Assembly: GCF_000282335.1 (NCBI RefSeq)
Contig: NZ_AKJM01000040.1
Coordinates: 1 to 64,000 of the forward strand
From: Pseudomonas sp. GM48
GTDB lineage: Bacteria; Pseudomonadota; Gammaproteobacteria; Pseudomonadales; Pseudomonadaceae
DNA: 64,000 bases
Direction of reading: 5' to 3'
In this document: one piece after another, positions 28,090 through 38,073 of the stretch
Position numbering within the stretch: the first letter of the stretch is position 1
How the letters are laid out: each line of letters opens with the position of its first letter
Notes under the pieces: model-generated
Told to the model about the DNA's origin: nothing
Seen by the model: only the letters and a program-made list of their open reading frames with translations
Databases searched by the model: none
Position numbers and translations under genes: made by a program

Positions 28090-29049
28090 ATGGACGTCCC
28101 GATGCAGAACGATCAAGCCCTTACCCGTGACAGCCTTTACGGCACGGCCGCCGAAAGCACCTACGCCGGCATTACCAGTTTCATGCGTCGCCGCTACAGC
28201 CGTGACCTGCGTGGTGTTGATGTGGCTGTCAGTGGCGTGCCGTTCGACACCGCCACCAGCAACCGCCCCGGCGCACGCTTCGGACCACGCGGCATTCGCG
28301 CCGCCTCTGCCGGGATTGCCTGGGAACGGCACTGGCCGTGGACGTTTGACCCGTTCGACCATCTGGCGGTGATCGATTATGGCGATTGCGATTTCGACTA
28401 CGGCTCTCCGCAGTCGACGCCCGAAATGATTGAGGCTCACGCCGCGCACATCCTCAATGCCGGCACTGCGATGCTGACGTTCGGCGGCGATCACTTCATC
28501 ACCTATCCGCTGCTCAAGGCCCATGCGCGCAAGCACGGGGCGTTGTCGCTGATCCACTTCGACGCCCACAGCGACACCTGGCCGGACGAAGAGGGCAAGC
28601 GCATCGACCACGGCACCATGTTCTGGCACGCGGCCAGGGAAGGGCTGGTCGACCCGTCGCGCTCGGTGCAAATCGGTTTGCGCACCACCAATGACGATCA
28701 TCAGGGCTTTGAAGTGCTGGACGCGCGGCAAGTGCATCGCCGTGGCTGCGAAGCGATTGTCGAGGCGATTCGGGCGCGGGTCGGCGACAACCCGGTGTAC
28801 CTGACGTTCGACATCGACTGCCTCGATCCGGCGTTCGCGCCTGGTACGGGAACGCCAGTCTGCGGCGGCTTGAGCACGGTGCAGGCACTGGAGATTCTCG
28901 GCGGATTACGCGGGATCAATCTGGTGGGCATGGACGTGGTGGAAGTGGCCCCGGCCTATGACAGCGCAGAGATCACGTCACTGGCAGCGGCGACGTTGGC
29001 GATGGAGATGCTGTGTCTGTATGCGGCCAGGCACAAGATCGATAAGTAA
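28090..29049 (+). CDS. speB: Agmatinase-family ureohydrolase
   Basis: A 319-residue binuclear manganese hydrolase that releases urea from agmatine or a similar guanidino acid. Metal ligands appear in GGDH (132-135), FDAHSD (157-162) and FDIDCLDPAFAPG (240-252). The length is close to both agmatinase and guanidinobutyrase of Pseudomonas, and the sequence alone does not separate them. AAGGAG precedes the ATG. It forms a two-gene unit with the upstream binding protein, facing a LysR regulator. Confidence 0.85.
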   Translation: MDVPMQNDQALTRDSLYGTAAESTYAGITSFMRRRYSRDLRGVDVAVSGVPFDTATSNRPGARFGPRGIRAASAGIAWERHWPWTFDPFDHLAVIDYGDCDFDYGSPQSTPEMIEAHAAHILNAGTAMLTFGGDHFITYPLLKAHARKHGALSLIHFDAHSDTWPDEEGKRIDHGTMFWHAAREGLVDPSRSVQIGLRTTNDDHQGFEVLDARQVHRRGCEAIVEAIRARVGDNPVYLTFDIDCLDPAFAPGTGTPVCGGLSTVQALEILGGLRGINLVGMDVVEVAPAYDSAEITSLAAATLAMEMLCLYAARHKIDK

Positions 29050-29062
29050 TACACGGTCGAAA

Positions 29063-29153
29063 TGTGGGAGCGGGCTTGCTCGCGAAAGCGGTGTGTCATC
29101 CAACAACTATGTCGACTGATACGACGCCTTCGCGAGCAAGCCCGCTCCCACAG
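29063..29153. repeat. REP pair (REPIN), class A
   Basis: TGTGGGAGCGGGCTTGCTCG and its inverted copy around about 45 bases, between the convergent ureohydrolase and aldo/keto reductase genes. Confidence 0.88.
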
Positions 29154-29165
29154 GTTTGATGGGTG

Positions 29166-30218
29166 TCAGGCTACCGGAATGCTTGGCAGATCGAGGACCC
29201 GACCACCGCTAAACCGCGCGAACGAACCGGCAATGGATTCGTGCGGCACGCCTTTGGCCACGTCACTGACGCCATCGAGTCGCGCCAATTGCTCAGCATT
29301 CAACTGCACATTCAGTGCCCCCAATGTCGCGTCCAATTGCTCGCGGGTCCGGGAGCCGAGGATCGGAATCAGCGCCGTGGTCGAACGCTTGGCCTTTTCC
29401 CGCAGCCAGGCAATGGCTACGTGGGTCGGGCTGGCGTCCAGTTCTGCGGCGACACCGATCAAGGTGTCGAGCAGAGCGGTTTCGCGGGCGCTTTTTTCGG
29501 TATGAATCAGCACGCCGAGCTTGTTCGCGCGATTGTCGCCTTCACTGTTGCGATACTTGCCGGTGAGGAAGCCGCCACCCAGCGGCGACCACAATGTCGC
29601 GGCCAGGCCCAGGGCTTCGGCCATCGGCAGTTGTTCACGCTCAGCGGTGCGTTCGGCGAGGCTGTACTCGACCTGGATCGCGGCAATCGGTGCAAAACCG
29701 CGTACCTCGGCCAGCAGGTCGGCGCGGGCGATACGCCACGCGGGGAAATTCGATAGCCCGGCGTAATGAATCTTGCCGGCACTGACCAGATCGTCGAAGC
29801 CGCGCAGGATCTCTTCCATGGGCGTGACGCCGTCGCTCATATGGGCCCAGAACAGATCGATATGATCGGTCTTCAGGCGTTTCAGGCTTTCCTCGACGGC
29901 GCGCACCATGTTCTTGCGACTGTTGCCAGTGTGGGAAATGCCGGCCGCCGGTGTAGTCCCGAGGGTGTATTTGGTGGCGATGACCAGGCTATCCCGTTCT
30001 GCGTTGATGAATTCGCTGAGCATGGCCTCGGACTGCCCGCCCTGGTAACCATTGGCGGTATCGATGAAGTTGCCACCGGCCTCCAGGTAGCCATCAAAAA
30101 TGCGCCTGGCTTCGTCACGCTCGGCGCCATGACCCCAACCGGTGCCGAAATTGCCGGCGCCCAACGCCAGTTCGGAAACACGCAAGCCGGTTTTACGACC
30201 GAAAACTTTGTAATGCAT
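29166..30218 (-). CDS. Aldo/keto reductase (YajO-like)
   Basis: A 350-residue NADPH-dependent reductase. ELALGAGNFGTGWGHG, FIDTANGYQGGQSE (catalytic Asp/Tyr region), HIDLFWAHMSDG and the cofactor segment IPILGSRTREQLDATLGAL are characteristic. It is a single gene, with an AT-rich promoter region upstream that holds an inverted repeat. The substrate is unknown. Confidence 0.87.
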   Translation of the reverse strand: MHYKVFGRKTGLRVSELALGAGNFGTGWGHGAERDEARRIFDGYLEAGGNFIDTANGYQGGQSEAMLSEFINAERDSLVIATKYTLGTTPAAGISHTGNSRKNMVRAVEESLKRLKTDHIDLFWAHMSDGVTPMEEILRGFDDLVSAGKIHYAGLSNFPAWRIARADLLAEVRGFAPIAAIQVEYSLAERTAEREQLPMAEALGLAATLWSPLGGGFLTGKYRNSEGDNRANKLGVLIHTEKSARETALLDTLIGVAAELDASPTHVAIAWLREKAKRSTTALIPILGSRTREQLDATLGALNVQLNAEQLARLDGVSDVAKGVPHESIAGSFARFSGGRVLDLPSIPVA

Positions 30219-30257
30219 GGGATGACTCCAGAGGGATGAGGTCGGGGTTGTATTTAA

Positions 30258-30271
30258 ATGTCTGTCGACAT
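30258..30271. promoter_or_regulatory. Inverted repeat in the aldo/keto reductase promoter region
   Basis: ATGTC and GACAT are separated by four bases, inside AT-rich sequence 40 bases before the start of the reductase gene. It may be a repressor operator; the regulator is unknown. Confidence 0.3.
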
Positions 30272-30379
30272 GTATTAAATATGATGTGAGTAATATAAGC
30301 CGTCAAGACGCTTTTTCTTCCTGCACAAAACTGCCGATCACTGGTCGCGGCATCGACGCGCAATGGCATACTGCCGCCC

Positions 30380-31498
30380 ATGACTATCGAATCCCCCTTA
30401 AACGCCTGGCAACACGCCATCGAACACAAGGGCTTTGTCCAGGACGAGGCTCAGGAATTTGCCGTGTGGGCGCTGCAAAAATGCCACGAAGCGCTGCACG
30501 AAGGCCGTTCGCGTATTTCCGGGGTGTACTTGTGGGGCCCGGTCGGGCGGGGCAAAACCTGGCTGATGGACCAGTTCTACCAAAGCCTGCGGGTCCCGGC
30601 GCGGCGCCAGCACTTTCACCATTTCATGGGCTGGGTGCACCAACGCTCGTTTCAACTGACCGGCACCGCCGACCCACTCAAGGCGTTGGCCCGTGAATTG
30701 GCCGAAGAAGTGCGCGTACTGTGTTTTGACGAGTTGTTCGTCAATGACATTGGTGACGCGATCATTCTCGGGCGGCTGTTCCAGGTGATGTTCGAACAGG
30801 GCGTGGTGGTGGTCTGCACGTCCAATCTGCCGCCGGACCAGTTGTACGCCGACGGATTCAATCGCGACCGCTTCATGCCCGCCATCGCGGCGATCAAGCA
30901 ACACATGCAGGTGATTGCGGTGGATGGCGGGGAAGACCATCGCCTGCATCCGGGTGCCGGTTCGCAACGCTACTGGGTAGCCGAGCCCGGCCAGCCCGGC
31001 GCACTCGCCGAGGTGTTCGCGGGGTTGACTGTGGACCAGGCGGTTTCGAGCGAGCCGGTCAAGGTCGGTTACCGCGCCCTTGAGGTGGTCAAGGCCAGCC
31101 CGACTGTGCTCTGGACCCGTTACGCCGCGCTGTGCGAGCAACCCTTCGCGGCCATGGATTTCATCGCCCTGTGCGATACCTACGGCGCTATTCTGTTGGG
31201 GGACGTACCCAACCTCAGCGCGCAAAAACGCGCCGGGCGCATTGCCCGTGGCACCGAGGACGGTGTCGAACGGGTGGCAGCGGGGGATCGCGAGTTACCG
31301 CAGTTGTCGGTGCATGATGACGGTGTACGACGGTTTATTGCCTTGGTGGACGAGTGCTATGACCGCAAGGTGCCGCTGTACCTTGAAGCGCAAGTGCCAA
31401 TGGCGTCGCTTTACACTGAGGGTTATCTGGAGTTCCCGTTCCGCCGCACCCTCAGCCGCTTACAGGAAATGCAACTGCAACGGTTTGCCGAAGTTTGA
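30380..31498 (+). CDS. zapE: ZapE / AFG1-like ATPase
   Basis: A 372-residue P-loop ATPase of the ZapE (AFG1) family. Walker A is GPVGRGKT (53-60), Walker B is RVLCFDELF (112-120), and sensor residues lie in VVVCTSNLPPDQLY. ZapE acts at the Z-ring during constriction in E. coli. The GVYLWGPVGRGKTWLMDQFY and LEFPFRRTLSRLQEM motifs are characteristic. Pseudomonas genomes often carry a second copy near the ribosomal-protein operon, so this may be a paralogue. Confidence 0.82.
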   Translation: MTIESPLNAWQHAIEHKGFVQDEAQEFAVWALQKCHEALHEGRSRISGVYLWGPVGRGKTWLMDQFYQSLRVPARRQHFHHFMGWVHQRSFQLTGTADPLKALARELAEEVRVLCFDELFVNDIGDAIILGRLFQVMFEQGVVVVCTSNLPPDQLYADGFNRDRFMPAIAAIKQHMQVIAVDGGEDHRLHPGAGSQRYWVAEPGQPGALAEVFAGLTVDQAVSSEPVKVGYRALEVVKASPTVLWTRYAALCEQPFAAMDFIALCDTYGAILLGDVPNLSAQKRAGRIARGTEDGVERVAAGDRELPQLSVHDDGVRRFIALVDECYDRKVPLYLEAQVPMASLYTEGYLEFPFRRTLSRLQEMQLQRFAEV

Positions 31499-31524
31499 TC
31501 GGGATTTGATCGGGAGCAGCGAAC

Positions 31525-32106
31525 ATGAATCAGCCCCTGTCACACCATTTGCTGACCATGGCCTATCAGAACGCCTGGGCCAATCACCGACTGGCCAAAG
31601 CCTGGCGGCAGTTGAGCCCGCAGGAGTTGACCGCACCCCGGGTCAGCTTCTTCCCCACTATTCGCGCCACGCTCAACCACATCCTCACCTGTGACTGGTT
31701 CTATGTGGACGCCCTGGAGCGCGAATTGCGCGGCGACGATCCGCATCCCGATTGTCATAGGTTTTTCAAGGAAGACGAGCCCTGTCTCCTGGCGACGGAC
31801 CTCGTCGGCGAACAGGCCCACGTCGACCGCCGGCTGATCGCCTACTGCGAGCAGATGCGCGACGCCGACCTCGGCAAAATCGTGACCATCGCCCGTGACA
31901 CCCCGCAACACGACAGCCGTCTGCGCCTGCTGTCCCATTTGTTTGAACACCAGATCCATCACCGCGGCCAGGTTCACGCCATGCTCAGCGGCACCTCGGT
32001 CAAGCCACCGCAACTTGACGAGTTTTTCTGTGCCGGTGAGTCGCACTTGCGGGCCGAGGACTTTGCCGAACTGGGATGGACGGAAGCTTTGATCTGGGGC
32101 GCTTGA
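31525..32106 (+). CDS. DinB-family protein
   Basis: A 193-residue four-helix protein of the DinB/YfiT fold. The likely metal ligands are His in LNHILTCDWFYVDAL and the two His of HLFEHQIHHRGQVHAML. These are often thiol-S-transferase-like or stress-linked, and the precise reaction is unknown. It begins 27 bases after the ZapE stop, so co-transcription is likely. Confidence 0.85.
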   Translation: MNQPLSHHLLTMAYQNAWANHRLAKAWRQLSPQELTAPRVSFFPTIRATLNHILTCDWFYVDALERELRGDDPHPDCHRFFKEDEPCLLATDLVGEQAHVDRRLIAYCEQMRDADLGKIVTIARDTPQHDSRLRLLSHLFEHQIHHRGQVHAMLSGTSVKPPQLDEFFCAGESHLRAEDFAELGWTEALIWGA

Positions 32107-32223
32107 GCGCCAAAGATTTCCTCGGTTGCGATTGTCGTTACCCCGGTGCTCGCGCTATGGTCTGCGGGCACTTCAGCGTGAAATACATGCCGGGGGCTAC
32201 TTCATGTGTGATCGAGGATGGAA

Positions 32224-32715
32224 ATGGACTCCGCAGAAATTCTTGTGCTTCAGGCCAGCTACACCAATCCGGTGCATGCCGAGGCTATTTGCCTGGTGTT
32301 GAACCACTACGCCGAGGACCCGATGGGGGGTGGCCAGCCGTTACCGGCCGGTGTGCTTGAGCAACTCCCGGCTGAGCTTGCCAGGCGTCCCCACGCCTTC
32401 AGCGTGCTGGCCTTTGTCGGTGGCGAGCCGGCCGGGCTGGTCAATTGCTTCGAAGGGTTCTCCACCTTTGCCTGCCGGCCGTTGGTCAATGTGCACGATG
32501 TGTCGGTGGTGAAAAAATTTCGCGGCCTGGGCTTGAGCCAGAAGATGCTGCAAAAGGTCGAGGACATCGCCCGTCAGCGTGGCTGCTGCAAGCTCACTCT
32601 GGAAGTGCTGGAAGGCAATGCCGTGGCGCAGGGCTCTTATGAAAAAGCCGGTTTCGCCGCCGGCATGTTCGACCCTGCCCATGGACGGATGTTGTTCTGG
32701 ACCAAGAGTCTCTGA
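32224..32715 (+). CDS. GNAT-family N-acetyltransferase
   Basis: A 163-residue acetyltransferase. The acetyl-CoA binding motif VVKKFRGLGLSQKML follows LVNVHDVSV, and the C-terminal GSYEKAGF segment is typical. The ATG at 32224 is chosen because GAGG lies six bases upstream; another ATG at 32218 directly abuts it. Substrate unknown. Confidence 0.83.
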   Translation: MDSAEILVLQASYTNPVHAEAICLVLNHYAEDPMGGGQPLPAGVLEQLPAELARRPHAFSVLAFVGGEPAGLVNCFEGFSTFACRPLVNVHDVSVVKKFRGLGLSQKMLQKVEDIARQRGCCKLTLEVLEGNAVAQGSYEKAGFAAGMFDPAHGRMLFWTKSL

Positions 32716-32732
32716 CTCAACAGGCAAAACAA

Positions 32733-32752
32733 GGGCGTCCATCAGGACGCCC
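32733..32752 (-). terminator. Hairpin terminator between convergent genes
   Basis: GGGCGTCC and GGACGCCC form an 8-base perfect stem around ATCA. On the minus strand it is followed by TTGTTTTG, so it suits the small secreted-protein gene better than the GNAT gene; it may serve both. Confidence 0.65.
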
Positions 32753-32796
32753 AACAATCTTCTCCGACTGTAGAGCCGCAGTCAGAGACCCATGGA

Positions 32797-33006
32797 TCAT
32801 TTCGGTCTGTAGGTTTCAGTCATTTGTGCGGTTTGATCGTCCGGAACCCGCAGCTCGGTGCTTTGGATGGGGTGGCCCAGGGCTTGTTGCTGGGCCAGTC
32901 GCAGACTTTCGTAGTAATAGCGCATGCGTTCGGCTCCGCCTTCGGCAAAAGCGCTGGTTGCGCCCAAGGCCATCAGGCCGGCGAGGATCAATGCGGTGCG
33001 TTTCAT
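32797..33006 (-). CDS. Small secreted protein (PtrA-like N-terminus?)
   Basis: A 69-residue protein from the ATG at 33006 (GGGAGG nine bases upstream). The signal peptide MKRTALILAGLMALGATSAFA is followed by EGGAERMRYYYESLRLAQ. The AEGGxER start of the mature region resembles small periplasmic Pseudomonas proteins annotated with a PtrA N-terminal domain, but the match is short. Function unknown. Confidence 0.65.
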   Translation of the reverse strand: MKRTALILAGLMALGATSAFAEGGAERMRYYYESLRLAQQQALGHPIQSTELRVPDDQTAQMTETYRPK

Positions 33007-33441
33007 GGTTTGCCTCCCACCACAGATGTCGGATGCCTTTCGTCCATGAATCAATGAATCAGTGTCGAAATGACATTATCCGCCGATTCGGCTAAATGGG
33101 AATTAACTTCACCAGCGGCCTTTATGGCTGCGACGGGAGCATGAAAAAGGGGGCGGGAATCGGCCTGATGCCAGTCAGTTAAGCGCTAATGCGATCTGTA
33201 GCAGCAGCCGAGCCCGCGAGGCTGCGTTCGGCTGCGAAGCAGTCGTGAGTCCATCTGACGCGGTCTGCCTGACATGCCGCAATCACTGATTTTTACGACT
33301 GCTTCGCAGCCGAACGCAGCCTCGCGGGCTCGGCAGCTGCTACAAAGGATTACTGCTGAACGACCGCGAGTGCGAGAACGGCTGCGGAAGCAGTGCAGAC
33401 TGCTCCCGCTTGAAAGGAGGGGGGCAGGCGAGTGGGGCGCG
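33007..33441. other. Non-coding stretch with a REP pair
   Basis: About 435 bases with no credible gene. It holds the class C REP pair and, to its left, the presumed promoter of the small secreted-protein gene. Confidence 0.5.
33196..33348. repeat. REP pair (REPIN), class C
   Basis: GCAGCCGAGCCCGCGAGGCT at the left and its inverted copy at the right, with matching outer flanks (TGTAGCAGC / GCTGCTACA), enclose about 50 bases. The right arm is identical to the first 40 bases of the window. Confidence 0.88.
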
Positions 33442-33606
33442 TTACGTCACAGCCAGGGGTTGCGTCTGACTGGCTTGCAGCAGCAGTCGCAATTGCGCCA
33501 GCTCCTGTTTCAATTGATCGCGTTCGTCTTTCAACTGACGCAATTCATCGCGACGGATAGTGACGTAAAGGGTTTGTGCTGGCAGTGCGGTGTGTACTGT
33601 GCCCAT
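33442..33606 (-). CDS. Coiled-coil microprotein, 54 aa
   Basis: A short minus-strand reading frame with GAGG seven bases before the ATG. After MGTVHTALPAQTLYVTIRRD comes a clear heptad pattern (residues about 20-43, LRQLKDERDQLKQELAQLRL), which predicts a dimerising coiled coil. No family or function is recognised. The ribosome site and heptads argue that it is a real gene. Confidence 0.6.
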   Translation of the reverse strand: MGTVHTALPAQTLYVTIRRDELRQLKDERDQLKQELAQLRLLLQASQTQPLAVT

Positions 33607-33879
33607 TGCTCACCTCGCAAATGGCGTGTCTCAACTGTAGGTCCGCCTCGAAATCAACGGCTGATCTACTATCGGCGCCAATTTTGATTTCTTTTGCCCC
33701 TGAAGGGAACTTTTTTATTTTTGATTGTCGTTGTGTCTTCGGCTTGATTGCCGACGTTATCCATCAGGATCGGGCACAATGCCCGGAAACTTCACGCCAA
33801 CGCTCTGGACTAACCTCATGAGTCGCGTTGGGCTATAACCTTTGACACACCTTTTATTTGTAGTAGGGAGCATCAGCAC

Positions 33880-34860
33880 ATGCAACTCGGGATTATTGGA
33901 CTGGGCCGCATGGGCGGCAATATTGCGCGGCGCCTGATGCTCAACGGGCACACCACCGTTGTTTACGACCGCAATACCGCCTTTGTCGAAGCCTTGTCCG
34001 CTGAGGGCTCCACCGGCGTCACCGATCTGCCAGCGCTGGTCGCTGGTCTGGCCAAGCCGCGTGCGGTGTGGGTCATGCTGCCGGCAGGCGCACCGACCGA
34101 AGAAACCATCGACACCCTGAGCACTTTGCTCGAAGCCGGCGATACCATCATCGACGGCGGCAACACCTTCTATAAGGACGATATCCGCCGGGCCAAAACC
34201 CTGTCGGAAAAAGGCCTGCATTACATTGACGTCGGCACGTCTGGCGGCGTCTGGGGCCTGGAGCGCGGTTACTGCATGATGATCGGCGGCGATGCCGCGA
34301 CCGTTAAGCGTCTTGACCCGCTGTTCGCTACCCTGGCCCCGGGCATGGGCGACATCCCGCGTACCAAGGACCGCAAGTCCGACGACGATCGTGCCGAGCG
34401 TGGCTATATCCATGCAGGCCCTGCAGGCGCCGGGCATTTCGTCAAGATGATCCACAACGGCATCGAATACGGAATGATGCAGGCGTTTGCCGAAGGCTTC
34501 GACATTCTGCAGACCAAAAACAGCGAGAACCTGCCGCAAGACCAGCGTTTCGACCTGAACGTGGCGGACATCGCCGAAGTCTGGCGTCGTGGCAGCGTGG
34601 TGTCGTCGTGGTTGCTCGACCTGACTGCCGACGCCCTGGCCAGCGATCCGAAACTCGACGGTTTCTCCGGCTCGGTGGCCGACAGCGGTGAAGGTCGCTG
34701 GACCATCGAAGCTGCCATGGAGCAAGCGGTGCCGGTGCCGGTGCTGTCGAACTCGCTGTTCTCCCGCTACCGTTCGCGTGGCCAAGGCACCTTTGGCGAC
34801 AAGATCCTCTCGGCCCAGCGCTTTGGCTTCGGCGGCCACGTGGAGACTGCGAAGAAATGA
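33880..34860 (+). CDS. gnd: 6-phosphogluconate dehydrogenase (decarboxylating)
   Basis: A 326-residue short-form enzyme that converts 6-phosphogluconate to ribulose 5-phosphate. The Rossmann motif [13 protein letters not shown], the substrate-binding [18 protein letters not shown], and the catalytic Lys/His/Asn in [16 protein letters not shown] are present. GGGAG precedes the ATG. It overlaps the zwf start by four bases (ATGA), so the two are translationally coupled, as in the gnd-zwf pair of other Pseudomonas. Confidence 0.92.
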   Translation: MQLGIIGLGRMGGNIARRLMLNGHTTVVYDRNTAFVEALSAEGSTGVTDLPALVAGLAKPRAVWVMLPAGAPTEETIDTLSTLLEAGDTIIDGGNTFYKDDIRRAKTLSEKGLHYIDVGTSGGVWGLERGYCMMIGGDAATVKRLDPLFATLAPGMGDIPRTKDRKSDDDRAERGYIHAGPAGAGHFVKMIHNGIEYGMMQAFAEGFDILQTKNSENLPQDQRFDLNVADIAEVWRRGSVVSSWLLDLTADALASDPKLDGFSGSVADSGEGRWTIEAAMEQAVPVPVLSNSLFSRYRSRGQGTFGDKILSAQRFGFGGHVETAKK

Positions 34861-36380
34861 CCCACACGATCCACAGAAAATCCAAGGCTGAACCCGCGCC
34901 GCCGACCACGCTGTTCCTGTTCGGCGCCCACGGCGATCTGGTCAAGCGCCTGCTGATGCCGGCGCTGTACAACCTCAGTCGCGACGGTTTACTCGGGGAT
35001 GGACTGCGGATCATCGGTGTTGACCACAACGCCATCAGCGATGAAGGCTTCGCGAAAAAACTCGAAGACTTCATCCGCAACGAGGTGGCCACCAAGACCG
35101 GCAAGGGCGATCAGGCCCTTGATCCGGCGGTGTGGGCCAAGCTCGCCAAAGGCATCAGCTACGTCCAGGGCGATTTCCTGGACGACAGCACTTATCAAGC
35201 GCTGGCGGCAAAAATCGCCGACAGCGGTACCGGCAATGCGGTGTTCTACCTGGCCACCGCGCCGCGATTCTTCAGTGAAGTGGTGCGTCGCCTCGGTTCG
35301 GCCGGTTTGCTGGAAGAAACCCCTGAGGCGTTCAGAAGGGTGGTGATCGAAAAGCCTTTCGGCTCCGACCTGCATACGGCCGAGGCCTTGAACGCTTGCC
35401 TGCTCAAGGTGATGACGGAAAAGCAGATCTATCGGATCGACCATTACCTGGGCAAGGAGACCGTGCAGAACATCCTGGTCAGCCGGTTCTCCAACAGCCT
35501 GTTCGAGGCGTTCTGGAACAATCACTACATCGACCATGTGCAGATCACCGCCGCCGAAACCGTCGGCGTGGAAACCCGTGGCAGTTTTTACGAGCACACC
35601 GGCGCGCTGCGGGACATGGTGCCCAATCACCTGTTCCAGTTGCTGGCGATGGTGGCGATGGAGCCACCTGCTGCGTTTGGCGCCGATGCGGTACGCGGCG
35701 AGAAAGCCAAGGTCGTCGGTGCGATCCGGCCGTGGACGGTGGAGGAGGCCCGCGTCAACTCGGTGCGCGGCCAATACGTCGCGGGTGAGATCGACGGCAA
35801 GGCACTGCCGGGCTATCGCCAGGAAAACAACGTGGCGCCCGACAGCAATACCGAAACCTATGTGGCCCTCAAGGTGATGATCGATAACTGGCGGTGGGTC
35901 GGCGTGCCGTTCTACCTGCGTACCGGCAAACGCATGAGTGTGCGTGACACCGAGATCGTCATCTGTTTCAAGCCGGCGCCTTATGCGCAGTTCCGCGACA
36001 CCGAGGTCGATGAGTTGCAACCGACCTATCTGCGCATTCAGATCCAGCCCAACGAAGGCATGTGGTTCGACCTGCTGGCCAAGCGTCCCGGCCAGGCCCT
36101 GAAGATGGACAACATCGAGCTCGGGTTTGCCTACAAGGACTTCTTCGAGATGCAACCGTCCACCGGTTACGAAACCCTGATTTACGATTGCCTGACCGGC
36201 GACCAGACGCTGTTCCAGCGTGCCGACAATATCGAGAACGGCTGGCGCGCCGTGCAGCCGTTCCTGGATGCTTGGCAGCAGGACTCCAGCGTGCAGAGCT
36301 ATGCCGCCGGGGAGAACGGCCCGAAGGCCGGTGAAGAATTGCTGACCCGCGATGGTCGCGTCTGGCATCGCCTCGGATAA
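34857..36380 (+). CDS. zwf: Glucose-6-phosphate 1-dehydrogenase
   Basis: A 507-residue enzyme making 6-phosphogluconolactone with NAD(P)+ reduction. [19 protein letters not shown] binds the cofactor, [21 protein letters not shown] holds the active site, and [18 protein letters not shown] is typical. It is coupled to gnd. Pseudomonas usually has more than one zwf; this one, partnered with gnd rather than pgl/eda, fits the pentose phosphate branch. Confidence 0.92.
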   Translation: MTHTIHRKSKAEPAPPTTLFLFGAHGDLVKRLLMPALYNLSRDGLLGDGLRIIGVDHNAISDEGFAKKLEDFIRNEVATKTGKGDQALDPAVWAKLAKGISYVQGDFLDDSTYQALAAKIADSGTGNAVFYLATAPRFFSEVVRRLGSAGLLEETPEAFRRVVIEKPFGSDLHTAEALNACLLKVMTEKQIYRIDHYLGKETVQNILVSRFSNSLFEAFWNNHYIDHVQITAAETVGVETRGSFYEHTGALRDMVPNHLFQLLAMVAMEPPAAFGADAVRGEKAKVVGAIRPWTVEEARVNSVRGQYVAGEIDGKALPGYRQENNVAPDSNTETYVALKVMIDNWRWVGVPFYLRTGKRMSVRDTEIVICFKPAPYAQFRDTEVDELQPTYLRIQIQPNEGMWFDLLAKRPGQALKMDNIELGFAYKDFFEMQPSTGYETLIYDCLTGDQTLFQRADNIENGWRAVQPFLDAWQQDSSVQSYAAGENGPKAGEELLTRDGRVWHRLG

Positions 36381-36390
36381 CACGGATCTC

Positions 36391-36482
36391 CTGTGGGAGC
36401 GAGCTTGCTCGCGATGGCGGTCTGTCAGGCACAGGGATGTTGAATGTGCCGCCGCCATCGCGAGCAAGCTCGCTCCCACAGG
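36391..36482. repeat. REP pair (REPIN), class B-like
   Basis: TGTGGGAGCGAGCTTGCTCG and its inverted copy enclose about 45 bases, between the convergent zwf and nhaB genes. Confidence 0.88.
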
Positions 36483-36492
36483 GGCGGCGGTG

Positions 36493-37995
36493 TCAGAGCC
36501 AGTAGCTCACCGCATACCACCCGAGCAAGCCCATCACCACGGTGTACGGCAACGCCATCCAGACCATCCGCCCATAAGACAGGCGCACCAGCGGCGCAAT
36601 TGCCGAGGTCAGCAAAAACAGGAACGCCGCCTGACCATTGGGTGTCGCCACGCTCGGCAGATTGGTGCCGGTATTGATCGCAATGGCCAGCGTCTCGAAA
36701 TGCTCACGGCTCATCTCACCTGCCATGAATGCACGCTTCACTTCGGTGATGTAAATGGTTGCCACGAACACGTTGTCGCTGATGGCGGACAACAGGCCGT
36801 TGGCAATGAACAGCATGCCCGGTTGTTGGTCCGCCGGTAGTGCCAGTACCCACTGGATCAACGGTGTGAACAGCTGCTGATCATGAATCACCGCGACCAC
36901 GGCGAAAAACACCACCAGCAAGGCGGTGAACGGCATGGCGTCCTTGAACGCGGTGCCGAGGCGGTGTTCGTCGGTGATGCCGGTAAAGGCCGTGATCAAT
37001 ACGATCACCATCAAGCCGATCAAGCCCACTTCGGCAATGTGAAACGCCAGCCCGGCAATCAGGATCAATGCGGCAAAGCCCTGGACCAGGAGCGCTGCAC
37101 GCTGGCGAGAGGTGCGCGCGGCGTTGTCTTCGGCGGCGTAGTTGGCCAGCACCGCTCGGACGTTGTCCGGCAGCAACGTGCCGTATCCGAACCAGCGCAA
37201 TTTTTCCAGCAGGACGCATGTCATCAATCCGGCTGCCAGCACCGGCAGGGATACCGGCGCAACCTTGGAAAAGAACTCGGAGAAGTGCCAGCCCATTTCA
37301 TGGCCGATCAGCAGGTTCTGCGGCTCGCCGACCAGCGTGCAAACGCCACCCAGTGCGGTGCCCACGGCACCGTGCATCAGCAGGCTGCGCAGAAAAGCGC
37401 GGAACTGTTCGAGATCGCCGTGATGCAGGGTTGGCAGATGTTTGTCGTCGTTGAACTCGCTGTCCTGACGCGGATCGTTACCGGAGGCGACACGGTGATA
37501 CACCGAGTAAAAACCAACGGCGGCACTGATGATCACGGCGGTCACGGTCAAGGCATCGAGAAACGCCGACAGAAAGGCCGATAAAAAACAGAACATCAGC
37601 GCCAGCAGGGCCTTGGAGCGAACCCCGAGCAGCAAGCGCGAGAACAGGTACAGCAACAAGTCCTTCATGAAGTAGATGCCAGCCACCATGAACATCAGCA
37701 GCAGGATCACCGGGAAGTTGTGCAGCAACTCGTCGTACAGCGCCTGGGGCGTGGTCATCTTCAGCAACAGGGCTTCAATCATCAGCAGGCCGCCGGGCAT
37801 CAGCGGATAGCATTTGAGCGCCATGGCCAGGGTGAAGATGAACTCCAGCACCAGCAGCCAGCCGGCAGCCACCGGGCCTGCAGACCACAGCACCAGGGCA
37901 TTGAGGATGAGGAAGCCGACGATGCAGGCCTTATACCAACGGGGCGAGTGCCCGAGAAAGTTGTGCGCGAACGCCTGGGCCATTGAACCGGACAT
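36493..37995 (-). CDS. nhaB: Na+/H+ antiporter NhaB
   Basis: A 500-residue inner-membrane antiporter with about 12 hydrophobic segments. The N-terminus [18 protein letters not shown], the loop [20 protein letters not shown] and the C-terminal [20 protein letters not shown] are strongly NhaB-like. It exports sodium for pH and salt homeostasis. AAGGAG precedes the ATG. Confidence 0.92.
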   Translation of the reverse strand: MSGSMAQAFAHNFLGHSPRWYKACIVGFLILNALVLWSAGPVAAGWLLVLEFIFTLAMALKCYPLMPGGLLMIEALLLKMTTPQALYDELLHNFPVILLLMFMVAGIYFMKDLLLYLFSRLLLGVRSKALLALMFCFLSAFLSAFLDALTVTAVIISAAVGFYSVYHRVASGNDPRQDSEFNDDKHLPTLHHGDLEQFRAFLRSLLMHGAVGTALGGVCTLVGEPQNLLIGHEMGWHFSEFFSKVAPVSLPVLAAGLMTCVLLEKLRWFGYGTLLPDNVRAVLANYAAEDNAARTSRQRAALLVQGFAALILIAGLAFHIAEVGLIGLMVIVLITAFTGITDEHRLGTAFKDAMPFTALLVVFFAVVAVIHDQQLFTPLIQWVLALPADQQPGMLFIANGLLSAISDNVFVATIYITEVKRAFMAGEMSREHFETLAIAINTGTNLPSVATPNGQAAFLFLLTSAIAPLVRLSYGRMVWMALPYTVVMGLLGWYAVSYWL

Positions 37996-38073
37996 CGGCT
38001 GCTCCTTGTTTTAAGAAGCGCGCAACTTGCCGCAAGCGGGCAAGAAGATCAAGCACGGGAAAAACGCAGGTGT

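Noticed and set aside
33842..33870. TTGACA as the -35 box of a sigma-70 promoter for gnd
   Set aside because: No matching -10 hexamer at 16-18 bases; the promoter may lie further upstream.
34989..36479. 496-residue minus-strand open frame opposite zwf
   Set aside because: Antisense shadow of zwf that also runs through the REP pair.
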